DNA from: Hawksworthiomyces lignivorus
Taxonomy: Eukaryota > Ascomycota > Sordariomycetes > Ophiostomatales > Ophiostomataceae
Assembly: GCA_002917075.1 (NCBI GenBank)
Contig: NTMA01000145.1
Coordinates: 1 to 64,000, forward strand
Direction: 5' to 3'
DNA length: 64,000 nucleotides
The notes beneath the pieces were generated by a model. The model was not told the origin of the DNA. It did no database searches and saw nothing but the letters and a program-made list of their open reading frames with translations. Below are positions 11,690 through 23,005 of this stretch, one piece after another. Each line of letters begins with the position of its first letter. The stretch's first letter is position 1. The translations under genes were made by a program, and so were the position numbers.

Positions 11690-12850
11690 TGGGCCTCGGC
11701 TCAATCAATGCAGAGCCAAGAACAGAGAGCAGCAAAATCCTTCAGAGATGCTGATGTTCTGCAAGCCGCAATGTAAATTCATTTGCAGTGATTGAAAAGC
11801 GATGGCGTCTGCAATCCCCCGCTCTTTCCTTTCTTTTTTCCCCTTTTTTATCTTGCCTGAGCTTGTTCCTTCAATTTGGACGTTTCCCCTGTTTTAGCTG
11901 TCACAGCCCCGGAAAACGTGCGTTCCAGAGCTTTACTGGCTGGCTTGACCTGGTCCAGGCACAAACCCGCTGCTTCTCTAAGAGATTTAATTGCGGGGAC
12001 CTGTGTGCACTACGACCCTATGACATCACACGTAACGGCCATACTTGGCGGTGAAAAATGGCAAAATTCGTATTTGTTCATCTAGTTGCAATACAAGTTC
12101 AACGTCAAGACAAGAGAAGAGCCGATTCGCATGGAGTTTCATTCGCAGCTATTTTTCATAGATAAAATATCCGATAATCTCTATCCTTTATCAGAAATAG
12201 AATTGAGAGAACACAAGAAGAGATGCGGAGTTGCTCCCTCCGCGAGGCTCTGCGGGTCTTCCAGCAGACCAAGGACGACCCCAAATAGCGATCTCCCGCA
12301 CAGTGTATCAGAACAGTGTGTGCCTATGTACCTCTGCTACGACATCCTCTTCGTCTGGTCCTCCTATGTCAACCTAGATGCCTCACTTCTCTTTAGGCGC
12401 CGGATTTGGGATGAGGAGAACCGCCAATCTGGCAGATCGTCTCTGACCTGAGCTGTTCTCGAAAAAGATAGCTCACCAGAGGGTGGCAGCCCGGATGCAC
12501 CCCACAACACGAACCCAGACCCGGGCGGCAGGTCTGTCCTGGATTTTTTTTTAATTTGAGAGCCGGAGCCATATGGTCTGGCTATATGTGGGAGCCAATA
12601 CACTGCAGTCGGTTTAACAAACAATGGCAGCTAGATCCATTTGCATGCCCGTAAGGATGTGCCTCTTCCGCGGTCGTCTGCTGATATGGCCTTGCTTGGA
12701 GATTTAAAAGAAGAACGGTAGGAGCTGAAATACGAGCTTCAATGGCTCAGAAGGTTTTAGCAGCAGCAAGGAGGTGAACGCCAAACTGCAACAGCTGTTT
12801 ATTCTTTTTTTTGTTTTTGCATCCTTCTCTTCTCCCATTCAGCTTCAAAG
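11690..12850. other. Divergent promoter region between yvc1-like and mannanase genes
   Basis: About 1.16 kb shared upstream region of two divergently transcribed genes. It contains a dense cluster of GATA cores (12161-12192) and no credible open frame. A pyrimidine-rich stretch (about 12800-12840) lies just before the mannanase ATG. Confidence 0.55.
12161..12192. promoter_or_regulatory. Cluster of five GATA core motifs
   Basis: GATAA at 12161-12165 and 12173-12177, and TATC (GATA on the other strand) at 12068-equivalent spacing within the block: 12168-12171, 12182-12185 and 12189-12192. All five lie within 32 bases. GATA-family factors (nitrogen, light and iron regulators in fungi) bind such cores, often when paired. 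The cluster is 658 bases from the mannanase ATG and about 470 bases from the yvc1-like ATG. Binding is inferred, not shown. Confidence 0.4.
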
Positions 12851-14122
12851 ATGCGGTCGCCTCGGTTTTCTTCTCTGCTTGGCCTTGCCGCCGCAGCGGC
12901 CACCTTCATGCATGGCTCACTAGCCGCACCCGCCACATCCGTCGAGTCCGCTGTGTCCGCCGAGACTTCTGGCTATCCTGCAGCGTCGGGCACCAAGTTC
13001 TCCGTCAACGGCGCCACCAAGTACCTGGCAGGCACCAACTCGTACTGGATTGGGTTTCTCACCAACAACGCCGACGTCGACACTGTGCTGGACCACATTG
13101 CCAAGTCTGGGCTGACCATTCTGCGGGTCTGGGGCTTCAATGACGTGACGACGCGTCCCGGCTCCGGCTCTGTGTACTTCCAGTATCTGTCTGCATCCGG
13201 CTCGCAGATCAATACCGGCGCCAACGGCCTGCAGCGCCTGGACTACGTGGTGTCGGCTGCTGCCAAGCGCGGCGTCTACCTGATCATCAACTTTGTCAAC
13301 AACTGGAGCGACTACGGCGGCATGCCCGCGTACGTGACCGCCTTTGGCGGCACCAAGGAGGGGTGGTACACAAACACAAAGGCCCAGGCGCAGTACCAGG
13401 CGTACATCAAGGCCGTCGTCTCGCGGTACGCGAACTCGACGTCCATCTTCGCGTGGGAGCTGGCCAACGAGTCCCGCTGCAAGGGCTGCCCGACGGACAC
13501 CATCTTCAAGTGGGCGTCCGACACGTCCAAGTACATCAAGAGCCTCGACCCCAACCGCATGGTGACGCTGGGCGACGAGGGCTTTGGCCTGCCCGGCGAC
13601 ACCACCTACCCTTACCAGACGTCGGAGGGCGTCGACTTTGTCAAGAACCTGGGCATCCCCACGCTCGACTTCGGCACCTTTCACATGTACCCACAGAGCT
13701 GTAAGTTCACGAGCACTCGATTTTCTCACCTCAAATGTTTTCTCACAATACTTTAGGGAGCGTTCCGAACTCCTTTGGACCAGGCTGGATCAAGGACCAT
13801 GCCGCGGCATGCAAGAAGGCCGGCAAGCCTTGCCTGCTGGAGGAGTGTAAGTGAATTGTCTACTTGTTGCTGCGCTACAGCCAGCTCGTTGACTGACGAT
13901 TTAGACGGCACCGGATCCGATCACTGCAATGTCGAGAAGCCGTGGCAGGCCGCATCGCTAGGCGCCGCCGCCGACGGTATGGCTGGCGACATGTTCTGGC
14001 AGTGGGGCGATAGGCTGAGCAGCGGCCAGTCGGCCAACGATGGCAACACCATTTATTATGGCAGCAGCGACGCCACCTGTCTCATCACAAACCACGTCCA
14101 GGCCATCACTTCGCAGGCATAG
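12851..14122 (+). CDS. Secreted endo-1,4-beta-mannanase, GH5 family
   Basis: Exons 12851-13700, 13757-13846 and 13905-14122 (385 aa; introns 56 and 58 bases). The N-terminal signal peptide is about residues 1-25 (a hydrophobic Leu/Ala run ending near SLAAPA), which predicts secretion. The mature part begins with [20 protein letters not shown], then LRVWGFND and the conserved WELANES with the likely acid/base Glu207. KPCLLEEYG, formed across the second intron, carries the likely nucleophile Glu313. MFWQWGD near the C-terminus is also typical of GH5 subfamily 7. The enzyme would hydrolyse internal beta-1,4-mannosidic bonds in (galacto/gluco)mannan outside the cell. No carbohydrate-binding module is present. 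It lies 532 bases upstream of a CE3-like esterase in the same orientation, suggesting joint hemicellulose breakdown. Confidence 0.92.
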
Positions 14123-14654
14123 CAAAGTCGTTGTAGGTTGTGCTGTTAGCGTCAGGAACCACCAAACGCTTTCTGAAGTGCGCAATCACCCGCCTTTTTG
14201 TATTCAACCGAGACTGCGGAAGCAGGCCGCCCGCCTCAGCGGAAGAACAGAGATTTGCAAACATGTACATAAAAAAAATAAAATTTACAGGCTACTTGTA
14301 AATATAATAGCAATAGGAGGTAAAAAGAAGAATATGAGACGTAGCAAAACAGAAAAAAACATGAGGGCTATCTCGTTTCTTGTGTACTCGCCGACACTGT
14401 GTGGGTATGTGATGCATCTCATGGTTTGAATGTGCCTGATGCCGCCCGCCAGAATATTTTACATTAGAGTATTATTTGCGGGGGATATAGGGACACTTTG
14501 GTGTAAGTCGGCGATCGTCCATGGATCCTTATATAAAGTGAATCGCAGGTATGTATGAAGTGAGGGATGTCTTGTAGGTCTTGGCCAATCTACCCCTTAT
14601 ACGAAGCAGTTCTTTGGATTTCAGCATCGGTCTCTGCTAGGCCAGTTATTCAAA
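14123..14654. other. Mannanase 3' flank and esterase promoter
   Basis: 532 bases between two co-oriented secreted-enzyme genes. An A-rich AATAAA-like segment near 14272-14283 may serve the mannanase 3' end, and a TATA box lies at 14530-14537. Confidence 0.5.
14530..14537 (+). promoter_or_regulatory. TATA box of the CE3-like esterase gene
   Basis: TATATAAA, 118 bases before the ATG at 14655, a normal distance for a fungal TATA box upstream of a highly regulated gene. Confidence 0.55.
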
Positions 14655-15452
14655 ATGGCACGCCGCTTCTCTCTAAATCCTCTGGCCCTCGTGGCTAGCC
14701 TCCTCGTTCTGGCTACTATGGTTTCAGCGGACGCTGCCCCCGTCCGCATCATGCCTCTCGGCGATTCCATTACAGGCAGCCCGGTACGTCCCCAGGCCTG
14801 GGGAGAGTATTTCTTCCTTTGGCAGGTCTGAATCTGCAATCGCAGTCTGCTAACATATCCTCTCGCTGCCCAGGGCTGCTGGCGCGCCCTCCTCTGGCGC
14901 AAGCTCCAGAACGCCGGCATCAAGAACACCAAGTTCGTAGGCACGCTGCCCGGGCAGGGCTGCGGCTTCACGTACGACGGCGACAACGAGGGCCACGGGG
15001 GCTTCCTGGCGTCGGGCATCGTCAAGAACAAGCAGCTGCCCGGCTGGCTGGACAAGACGCACCCGGACATTGTCATGATGCACCTGGGCACCAACGACGT
15101 GTGGAACAACGAACCGCCGGCCAGCATCACCGACGACGACTTCAGCGTGCTGGTCGACCAGATGCGTGCCAGCAACGCCAAGATGCGCATCCTGGTCGCG
15201 CAGATCCTGCCCATGAAGCCGTCCAACTGCCCAGACTGTGGCCAGCGCGTCATCGCCCTCAACAAGCAGATCGCCACCTGGGCCGCCACCAAGAACTCCA
15301 CCGACAGCCCCCTCACCGTCGTCGACTGCTGGACCGGCTTCGACGACGCTACCGACACCCAGGACGGCGTGCACCCAAACAGCGCCGGCAACGAGAAGGT
15401 CGCCAACTGCTGGTATGCGCCGCTCGTGCAGGCGATCCAGAGCCTGTCGTGA
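14655..15452 (+). CDS. Secreted SGNH esterase, CE3-like (acetylxylan esterase family)
   Basis: Exons 14655-14783 and 14874-15452 (235 aa; intron 90 bases). A signal peptide covers about residues 1-25 (Leu/Val/Ala core, cleavage near VSADA). The SGNH blocks are in order: GDSITG with the nucleophile Ser38, GCWRALLW directly after the intron, HLGTNDVWNN, and DGVHPNSAGN with Asp207 and His210 completing the triad. This arrangement and the short length match carbohydrate esterase family 3, whose members remove acetyl groups from xylan. Acetyl-mannan could also be a substrate; that is inference from the neighbouring mannanase. Conserved Cys residues (NCPDCG, DCW, NCW) suggest disulfides in the mature enzyme. 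Confidence 0.87.
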
Positions 15453-16450
15453 GGGTGCAGCGAGACTCGAGGAAGAAAAAGAAAAGCCAAGACAACAGGG
15501 ACAGGCAGCGGTTAACGGGTTCACCATTCGCCGCGTCATGTACCAGTCTGGTATTTATTTCGAAAGAATCAGCTTGTTTAAAGGCAGCTCGGTCTACATT
15601 GGTGGCAACTGTTCATTGTATATTGTACCACCTTCCCCCAGTTTTCTTTCAAGCACAGTATCGCGTTGTAGACTACTGTTCTATTAATTTAGATTCAAAG
15701 AAACGACATCTACGTAGGCATCTTGCAGAGAGGCATTTTGGGATTTCAGAGCTACGGGCATGATTATGTGACATTATCGTGAAACTTTCTAGATGCACCT
15801 CCTGTGTCTTACAGCGGGAGACAGTGGTATTTAGTTTACAGGTCAAGTCGAGAAAGCACTTGTTTTAGCTGTCCAGGAGTGGTTTGAGCCAGCTACATGC
15901 TAGATTGACGAGATTCACGCCAATGGGCTCCGTCACAAGCATGGCCATAGGAAAAGGCTCTAAGGCACCGCCGTTGTCTTCTTTTGTTGTCCCCTTCTCC
16001 TTGTTATCTTTAACCTTTTATACGATAAATCCATACGCTTGCATATATTCTGTCACGGTTAATGCTAAGCCGAATATTCAGCTGAGGATTTGAGAATTGT
16101 TTGGTTAAAACTTTACCGTACGAATACAGTTACATCAAACCCCCACACTTGAATGACTTGAATCTCTATCGATCTGACTGAGCTTTCATATCTGATGGAG
16201 GTTCAGCTAGTTTAACTCAAATACACCACACAACAATAATAACAACCTCAAAACCAATATATGTCCAAAAAAAAAAAAAACATCTTTTGGTTTACTATTG
16301 ATTTAGATGCTAAACACAAGTACCCGCAGCTAATGCAGCTAATCATCATCAAAAGGGGCTGTATCACAAAGGTCCCTACGGCCGACTTTTAACAGTTGGA
16401 GCTGTCGTCTGCGCGCCATTTACCGGCCTCGAGCAATTGGCGTTCGATCC
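15453..16450. other. Non-coding spacer
   Basis: About 1 kb between the esterase and the DUF4246 gene. It is AT-rich towards the DUF4246 gene, with an A14 run near 16266-16279. I see no open frame, repeat or RNA gene. Confidence 0.5.
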
Positions 16451-19153
16451 ATGTCCTCGTCACCGCCCACCATGGACTCCATGGACAACAGCGGACGAGG
16501 ACCGCTGCGTGTGCCGGGATTTGGCGGCATTCCCTTGCGCTTTCAGCTGCCGGCCGAGGGGCGCTTTGCGCACGGCTTCTCGGAGTGGCGCCAGAGCCCC
16601 ATGGTGACGGCGCAGGAGCTGGCCATGGTTGCCGTCATGGACCGGCTGACGGACAAGCCTGGCTGGAGCGAGGCCGTCTTTGACGACGCCGCCGTCGCGC
16701 AGTGGCGCACCGAGTTGGATGCGGAGCGGGAGCGGGCGCGGCGCGGCTGCGGCGGCGAGACCGCAAGCGATATGCTGCTGGCCAACCCGCGGCTGCTCGG
16801 GGACCCGACCTGGGCTTGGTGCGTGCAGGAGCTGCGCGACAAGGCCCGCGCCTTCCAGACGGACGGGCACGTCCGCGTGCTGGACACGGGGTCGTGCGTG
16901 TGCAAGGCCGACAGCGCCGCGTTGGGGGTGTTGGGCGAAACCATACGGCGCGGCGTAAATCCGTTGGCTGACACGGTGGCCCAAAGTAGCCGGTATTACC
17001 GAGTACGCTCGAGACGTCAAAGTGACAAAAGCCAAGACAGAAGTCAAATCGAGAACAACTTGGTTGTAAACTCTCCGACTGGTCCCTCGACTGCCATTTC
17101 TCAAGCTGACGATGTACGAGACATACTAAATGTGCCGGACGTGCCGGACGTGCCGGATATGCCGGACGAGCTGGACAATGATGCGAATGTCGTTACCCAT
17201 AATATGACGGTAGACGTAGACAACGATTCGTTTGACTTAATTCCTTATTCCGGCAGTCAGGCGTCTTCCAATGCCGACCTTAGAAATTTAATCGATCACA
17301 TATATTGGGATTGGCAACCGTCACACGGTAACAAGCCGGTCGACATTGATGGGTCCGTACACATGATTCGCGCACTCGTCGACCCATTGCTGTTTCCGTT
17401 GGTGTACGGCCGCACGCCGGTGTTGCAGCAGGGCGGCGCCGTCGCATTGGACAATGTGTTAGCGTCGTATGGCGCCGCACAGGCAGCACCGTGGCAGCAG
17501 CCCACGGCAATTACCAAAACATCGCCGGACGTCCTCGACGGGAGTGTCGCGCAGGTCGACGGTGTATGGAGCGAGCAGTACCAAAGTCTTCCTTGCGAAG
17601 TAGAGTTTGTCCCAGATGTCGACGGCACGGGCGACGGCGCGAATGGTAGCACGGGCGGCGGCACTGGCGGCGGCACTAACGTCCGAATCACGTCGTATAT
17701 CAACGGGTTGCATCCCGACCATGTCGAACTGTATGCGGCCGTCGAGAAAGTGCTGTCGCACTGCATCCAGCCTTGGAACGACTGCCTCGTCCGCGGCCAC
17801 CGCGGCGCCTACGACTGGGCCAACGACGACCAGCTGGGCCGCGTCCCGGCGCGCATCCTCACGTACGGTGTGCATTGGGAGAACGAATTGCCGCCATGGA
17901 CCATGGCGTTCCGCGTGCCAACCGCGCAGCGGCCCGAGCCAGACTTCACGCTACCGCCGGTCGACTCGGACCTGTGGCAGCTCGCCAGGGAGTACTTGGA
18001 GCGGCCGGGCAGCGCTGACCCAGACGGCTGGCTGGCCGACTGGGCCCCCGGCGACGAGCGCACGTGGGACTTATTGCGGGAAAAAGCAGGGCGGCTGGTG
18101 AGCTTCAAGCATCCGGAAGCAGGCACGGCTTTTTCGTACGACGAGTGGAAGACGGGCCGGCACGGAAACCGCGCCATTGTGGACAGAGTATCCCCGAAAC
18201 AGTGTCACAGCGAGAATGGCAAAGTCGGCGAACTACAGGATTCGCTGCCAGCTGTGATCGCCCCCTCTTTAATGCTGCAAGATCGTTTCCGTGCCAAAGG
18301 CTTGCAAGTATTCGTGGAGATCAACAGCATCGAACTCTCGCCCGAGACGCCGGCGTATGCGCCCGATGCAACCACGCGGGCGGCCGCGTACGCCGCGTGG
18401 ATGACTAACGAGCTAGCTAAAGCACTAGCCGACAACATGCCCGTGAACCAGGACGTGCAGCCGGACATGGACGGTTGGCGTTTGGCCGGCCGCTTGAATG
18501 AGCACGTAGCGGCGATGGCCGTGTTTATCTTTGACGTGGACAATGTGACGGAGCTGCGCCTTGGCTTCCAGCAGAAAACGAATCTCGACATCGACCAGTA
18601 CTGGTTCCGGAGCTCCGGCGGCAACAACGGCTACGACAGCGACGACTCGGCCAACTGGGACCGCTTGACTGGCAGGGTGTCGAGAGAACCCGGCGCGCTT
18701 GCCGAAGTCGTCGGCGAGTCCGAAGAGACCCTCTTTTCGATGCTGGCACCGATGTACCCGTACCAGCACCTCGGTTCGGTGTCATTGTTGTCGCCCGAGT
18801 CCCCCGCCCACCAAGCGAGCCAAGGCCGCATCGTGGCGTTTGCCAATATCCTCTGGCACCGCATGGAGCCGTTCCGCCTGCTCGACGCCACGCGGCCGGG
18901 TCGCCTGCGCTGGCTGACGCTGCACCTCGTCGACCCGCACTACCGCATCTGCTCGACGCGCAATGTGCCGCCGCAACAACACGGCTGGTGGGCGGCCCCC
19001 GCCAGCGGTGTGTTGGCGGACAAGGGGCTGCCACCGGAGCTCATCGACCAAGTCCTACGCGACACAGGCTATTGGCCCATGGGTATGGACGAGGCGCAGG
19101 AGCACCGGATGAAGCTGACCAAGGAGGCAGAGTGCGTGCGACCGTACCGCTAG
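16451..19153 (+). CDS. DUF4246 protein
   Basis: Single exon, 900 aa. The first 60 residues hold GIPLRFQLP and the WRQSPMVTAQELAMVAVMDRLTDKPGW segment typical of the family start. Later blocks also match DUF4246: DPLLFPLVYGRT, WSEQYQSLPCEVEF, ITSYINGLHPDH and WNDCL. The region at about 190-270 is a low-complexity insert with PDVPDVPDMPDE repeats. In the C-terminal part, LNEHVAAMAVFIFDVDNVTE (His685) and NILWHRMEPF (His803) precede GRLRWLTLHLVDP and RNVPPQQH. That spacing resembles the metal-binding part of a double-stranded beta-helix oxygenase; this is my inference, not an established function. The family is common in filamentous ascomycetes and has no agreed biochemical role. No signal peptide or membrane segment is seen. 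Confidence 0.85.
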   Translation: MSSSPPTMDSMDNSGRGPLRVPGFGGIPLRFQLPAEGRFAHGFSEWRQSPMVTAQELAMVAVMDRLTDKPGWSEAVFDDAAVAQWRTELDAERERARRGCGGETASDMLLANPRLLGDPTWAWCVQELRDKARAFQTDGHVRVLDTGSCVCKADSAALGVLGETIRRGVNPLADTVAQSSRYYRVRSRRQSDKSQDRSQIENNLVVNSPTGPSTAISQADDVRDILNVPDVPDVPDMPDELDNDANVVTHNMTVDVDNDSFDLIPYSGSQASSNADLRNLIDHIYWDWQPSHGNKPVDIDGSVHMIRALVDPLLFPLVYGRTPVLQQGGAVALDNVLASYGAAQAAPWQQPTAITKTSPDVLDGSVAQVDGVWSEQYQSLPCEVEFVPDVDGTGDGANGSTGGGTGGGTNVRITSYINGLHPDHVELYAAVEKVLSHCIQPWNDCLVRGHRGAYDWANDDQLGRVPARILTYGVHWENELPPWTMAFRVPTAQRPEPDFTLPPVDSDLWQLAREYLERPGSADPDGWLADWAPGDERTWDLLREKAGRLVSFKHPEAGTAFSYDEWKTGRHGNRAIVDRVSPKQCHSENGKVGELQDSLPAVIAPSLMLQDRFRAKGLQVFVEINSIELSPETPAYAPDATTRAAAYAAWMTNELAKALADNMPVNQDVQPDMDGWRLAGRLNEHVAAMAVFIFDVDNVTELRLGFQQKTNLDIDQYWFRSSGGNNGYDSDDSANWDRLTGRVSREPGALAEVVGESEETLFSMLAPMYPYQHLGSVSLLSPESPAHQASQGRIVAFANILWHRMEPFRLLDATRPGRLRWLTLHLVDPHYRICSTRNVPPQQHGWWAAPASGVLADKGLPPELIDQVLRDTGYWPMGMDEAQEHRMKLTKEAECVRPYR

Positions 19154-20653
19154 GTGTGGTTATGACGAAGAGAGGATTGGTTGCTGCTTGTTAGTACAGC
19201 ATTCTACGCGATCTATGTTGGCGTTCTCGTACCACCACCGACTTTAGAACACTAGATAGCAGAGTTCAACCTAGTGGGCAAATAGCAAGAGCGGTATGTA
19301 AATATTGCTCAGTCAAATCGCATTTATTAGCCAATCCTAACTATGTTTGTCTATACCCAGCGGAATCCTTTGGGGCAGAAACCGTTATACGGTCTAGCTC
19401 TGGTGGTAGTGATACGAAATTACAAAAAGATTACAGTGAATAGTGGTGAACAAGGTGGAGTTGATAACGAACGAATGTATGGTGGTCTCTTCTATGTCTC
19501 TTCTTCATCTTCATCCCCGGCACCGTCGTCGTCCTCTTCACCCCCGGAGACCAGGCTGTAGTCTGATATGCGTCAATTAATACTCAGCTATTAGGATTAT
19601 ATTTTGTGATTCAAACACCTAAATTGTCTCTTCTTACGGAATATTCTAACTTGGATCTTTCTGATCATTTATCTGATCGAGATCCTCTTCATATAAAACC
19701 TGCGTGTTAGGGAATCATACGAAATACTTGGAGCAAAACGAAGCTCCAAAATTAAAACTCTCAGCTGGAGAGGAAGTCCCATGCTTTGTGACATCACATT
19801 GTGAAAGGAAAAAGGAAGCTTCTCCGGAGAAAAGAGAGAAGGCGGACATCATTCACTTATTTCAATGGCCTTGTTAAAAAAGCGGTCGAGTTTGAAACTT
19901 TTAGCTAGTAGTTAGTCTTCCTTTTTTCTTTCTCGACCGTGCGTCTATTTAAAGAAGCCAACCAACAGACAGCAGGAAACGAATCCGTGCAGACACATAC
20001 AAGTCAAAAAAGGAAAGGGAAAACATAAAGATGGGACGGCAGCTTACTGAGAGATGCGGCGCACAGTGATAAGTACCGAAAGTGAACAGAAAGTGGGTAA
20101 AGTTCTGTATTCGTCATTGGCGAGCAGCTTAGAATACGAGATTCGTCGACGCTCCGCATGAAAAGGGGGGCCGGTGGCTGGAATATCAGCAGCAAAACCC
20201 GCCCAATGCCCCGGTTTCTGAGTAAATACGAGAAATTGAAAAGCAGACCAGAGTTTCATCCTTGCAGCAAAGATACGTCTGGATCTTCTTATTCTTCCAA
20301 TTGCATCATGAAGACTTCCTCGCCAGAGCCGGTCCAATAGATTCGTATCAATATTCCGTTCTCCGATACTGAGATGGGCGGGAGGGTAGAAGTGGGTGCA
20401 TGGAGAGATAGAGGTAGAATGGAGCTATCCAATACTCGTATCCTGCCACACGTATGATTCGCAGTCAAGCATTTGACTATCGTATAAGGCAATAGCTGCG
20501 CATGGGTGCCGTATAGAAAAAGCTAGCGAATCCATTCACGTCTAACCACCCAGCCTCATCAGGCAAAGAACCTCCTAGAGACGGGCATACATCTATCTGG
20601 TTGTCAACCGTGTAAGCCCTTGCTGAGATGCCACATATTGGCAGACACCAAAC
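19154..20653. other. Non-coding spacer
   Basis: 1.5 kb between the DUF4246 and RTA1-like genes. Near 19500-19560 a minus-strand frame encodes a short acidic end (EEDDDG, DEDEEET, stop) after an AG dinucleotide. It could be the last exon of a small minus-strand gene, but no upstream exon is convincing. A TATTTAAA-like box lies near 19947. Confidence 0.4.
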
Positions 20654-23005
20654 ATGGCTCCCGCAGTTGTCTTTCGGTCGGTGCTGGTGATGGCCCTCTT
20701 GCTGGCCGCGTCAGCGGCCACGCCGACAGCAGTCACGTCAACGTCAACGGATATGGTCACGGCGACGGAGCCGGCGATCATTTCTACAACAGTGCCGTCG
20801 ACAACATCAACAATAACAACAACTGAACCTACTTCTTCTGCATCCCCTATCCCGGGTGGTGATTTGGTTTTCTTTGGGCTATCGAGTAGCGAGCTTGACG
20901 ACATCACCAACACGTGGGGCAACGGCGCTTTTGCTGCCTTCTTCGGCCTCTGCACCGTCGCGCACATATTCCAAGGATTCTACTACCGGTTGGTGCGTGC
21001 AGCTTGATTAGAAATTCTTGAGGCGCCAGTTCTAGTTGATTAACTCAAATCCCCTGCAGGACTACTCAGTTGTCGTGGTGGTCGGCGGGCTCGCCGAGTT
21101 TCTTGCTTACTTGCTCCGTGCGACCGCCACCGGCGGATCACACAACAGCTTGGCGCAGAGACAGTCCGCTGTTCTGGCCTCCTTCGTCTTGATGCAGATG
21201 GCTCCCTTGTGTAAGTCGACAAGAGAGCACCAGCGAGGCTCGCTTTAAGAAGCTCTTATCGGTGCAGAGGCTAACCACTCTCTTCCCTCTGTTCCTAGTC
21301 ATCACCGTCTTTCCATACATGACCTTCTCCCGGCTTGTGGATCTGCGCAATGTAGCTGCACCCGCGTCACCGGCAGCGCCGGGTTCCTCCAAGGGCTGGC
21401 CGCGCCAATGCCGGTGGATGACAGAATACTACGTGTGGGTGCTGCTGGCGGCCGCAGCGGCTACGCAAGCCATCGCCTGCGGGCTCATCGTGGCATTTAT
21501 TGGGAGCGACAATGGAGGCACGACGTCTGTCACGGACCAGGTTGTCATCGCAGCCGAAAAGACGTATGCAGTTGGTCTGGCAGCCCATGCTGTATTCTTG
21601 CTGATGCTTATGGTTGCAGCTTGCCAGGCCTACCTGGCGCTGCCCGACAAGGAGCGATTTGCATCCATGGAGTTCTCGCCACCCGGCAGACGCAGTCCAG
21701 GCAATCGTAGCCGTTCCCTGCGTAGGCGGCCGGCGCTGATCAGATTGCTCTGTACAACGTACTCTGTCCTCGCACTGTTGATGGTAAGTGCTTCTTTATT
21801 TCTTCTTTTTTTCTCTAGTCGTTTCCATACCGCCTATTCTGCCTCACCTTCCATCTCGGCTTCTCTTCCTGCCATTCCTCGTCTCAACTTCAACCGGCAT
21901 ACGTGTTGAGCTCGATTTCTGCAAATTCCTCTGTAGCTTTGTGCAGAGATCTTTAAATTGAAAAAAATTGAAGATCTTGAACGCGCATCAGGGCATAGAG
22001 ATGATCTACGCGTGGCTTGGTAGCACTGGATAAATGGCCCCCCATAATCCATGCACCAAGCCGCTTTAAAAAAAGACCTACCACTCGTTCGCCAACCCGT
22101 CTGTGTACCTTTTAATGATTCTGTATTTCCCGAGACCTCTCGCATTTTTCAGAATAAGTCACAGGCGCAGGTAAAAGAAGCGCAGAGAGACCCTGGGAAC
22201 ATGCGCAAGTGCGAGCCAAGAATGCGGGAGAGTGGAGAGAGGCAGACCTGCAGATGGAGAAGCAAGAGATATATTGCGACGCAGACCGTCCGCAGAGGCT
22301 TACCATTCCTGTGTCCCAAAATAGATGCGCATCATTTTCCGGATAGTTGTCGCGACCACGTCCATATCTGGCAGCAGCAACACAAGTCCAGCTACCAGCA
22401 TCGCCAGAAGGACGTCATCCAGCGGGCAGAGCGCCCAGCCGCTGTCGATTGCTATAATGCCTGCGTCTTTCTCGAATAGCGAAATCTATAGCTTGGTGCT
22501 GGATGGGCTGCCCACTCTGCTGGCGCTCGCGCTGCTGTGCGTATGCCATGCCGGATGGGCGCTGCCGCTAATTGAAGGAAGAAACATCCATGCTGGCAGA
22601 GGCCAGCAGCGACCAGGCGAAGCCGGGTACCAGCCAGATGGCCAAGTGGCAGAGGTTCACCAACTCGCACCGCCTGCCCGCTCGCATGCGTCAGTGTCCT
22701 ACCCTGCGTCCTTTGTAGCGCTGCCTGTTCCCACAGGCAGAATAGGTCGCTGGAACGAGCCGCAGCCCGCTGGAGGAGGTGCTGGGCGGCCGCGGTTTCT
22801 CGGTGCCGAAGGCGAGCCTGGTCCTGGACAGCAGCCCCAGGAGAATTACATGCTGCATCGATATCTGAGCACGCTTTCTAGAACGCATTCTCCCACATCT
22901 GACGAAGCTGACGTGGACAATGGCGCTGATGAAGTAGAGGCTGACATGCAGGCCTCAGCGACCGGACATCACCCACCGGACATGCGACAAGGGGAACTAC
23001 TGTAA
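20654..23005 (+). CDS. RTA1-like multi-spanning membrane protein with Ser/Thr-rich N-terminus
   Basis: Exons 20654-20992, 21060-21210, 21299-21783 and 22325-23005 (551 aa). Introns are 67, 88 and 541 bases; the last is unusually long. A signal-like hydrophobic start (FRSVLVMALLLAASA) leads to a Thr/Ser-rich stretch to about residue 70. Hydrophobic helices follow in RTA1 order: AAFFGLCTVAHIFQGFYYR, VVVVVGGLAEFLAYLLR, VLASFVLMQMAPL then FITVFPYMTFSRL, a helix at YVWVLLAAAAATQAIACGL, and a later one around AVFLLMLMVAA. After the long intron, MRIIFRIV and YSLVLDGLPTLLALALLCV supply the last conserved segments. The C-terminal 150 residues are polar and probably cytosolic. RTA1-family proteins are linked to lipid and sphingoid-base translocation and 7-aminocholesterol resistance; the substrate here is unknown. 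The exon 4 border is the least certain junction. Confidence 0.72.
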
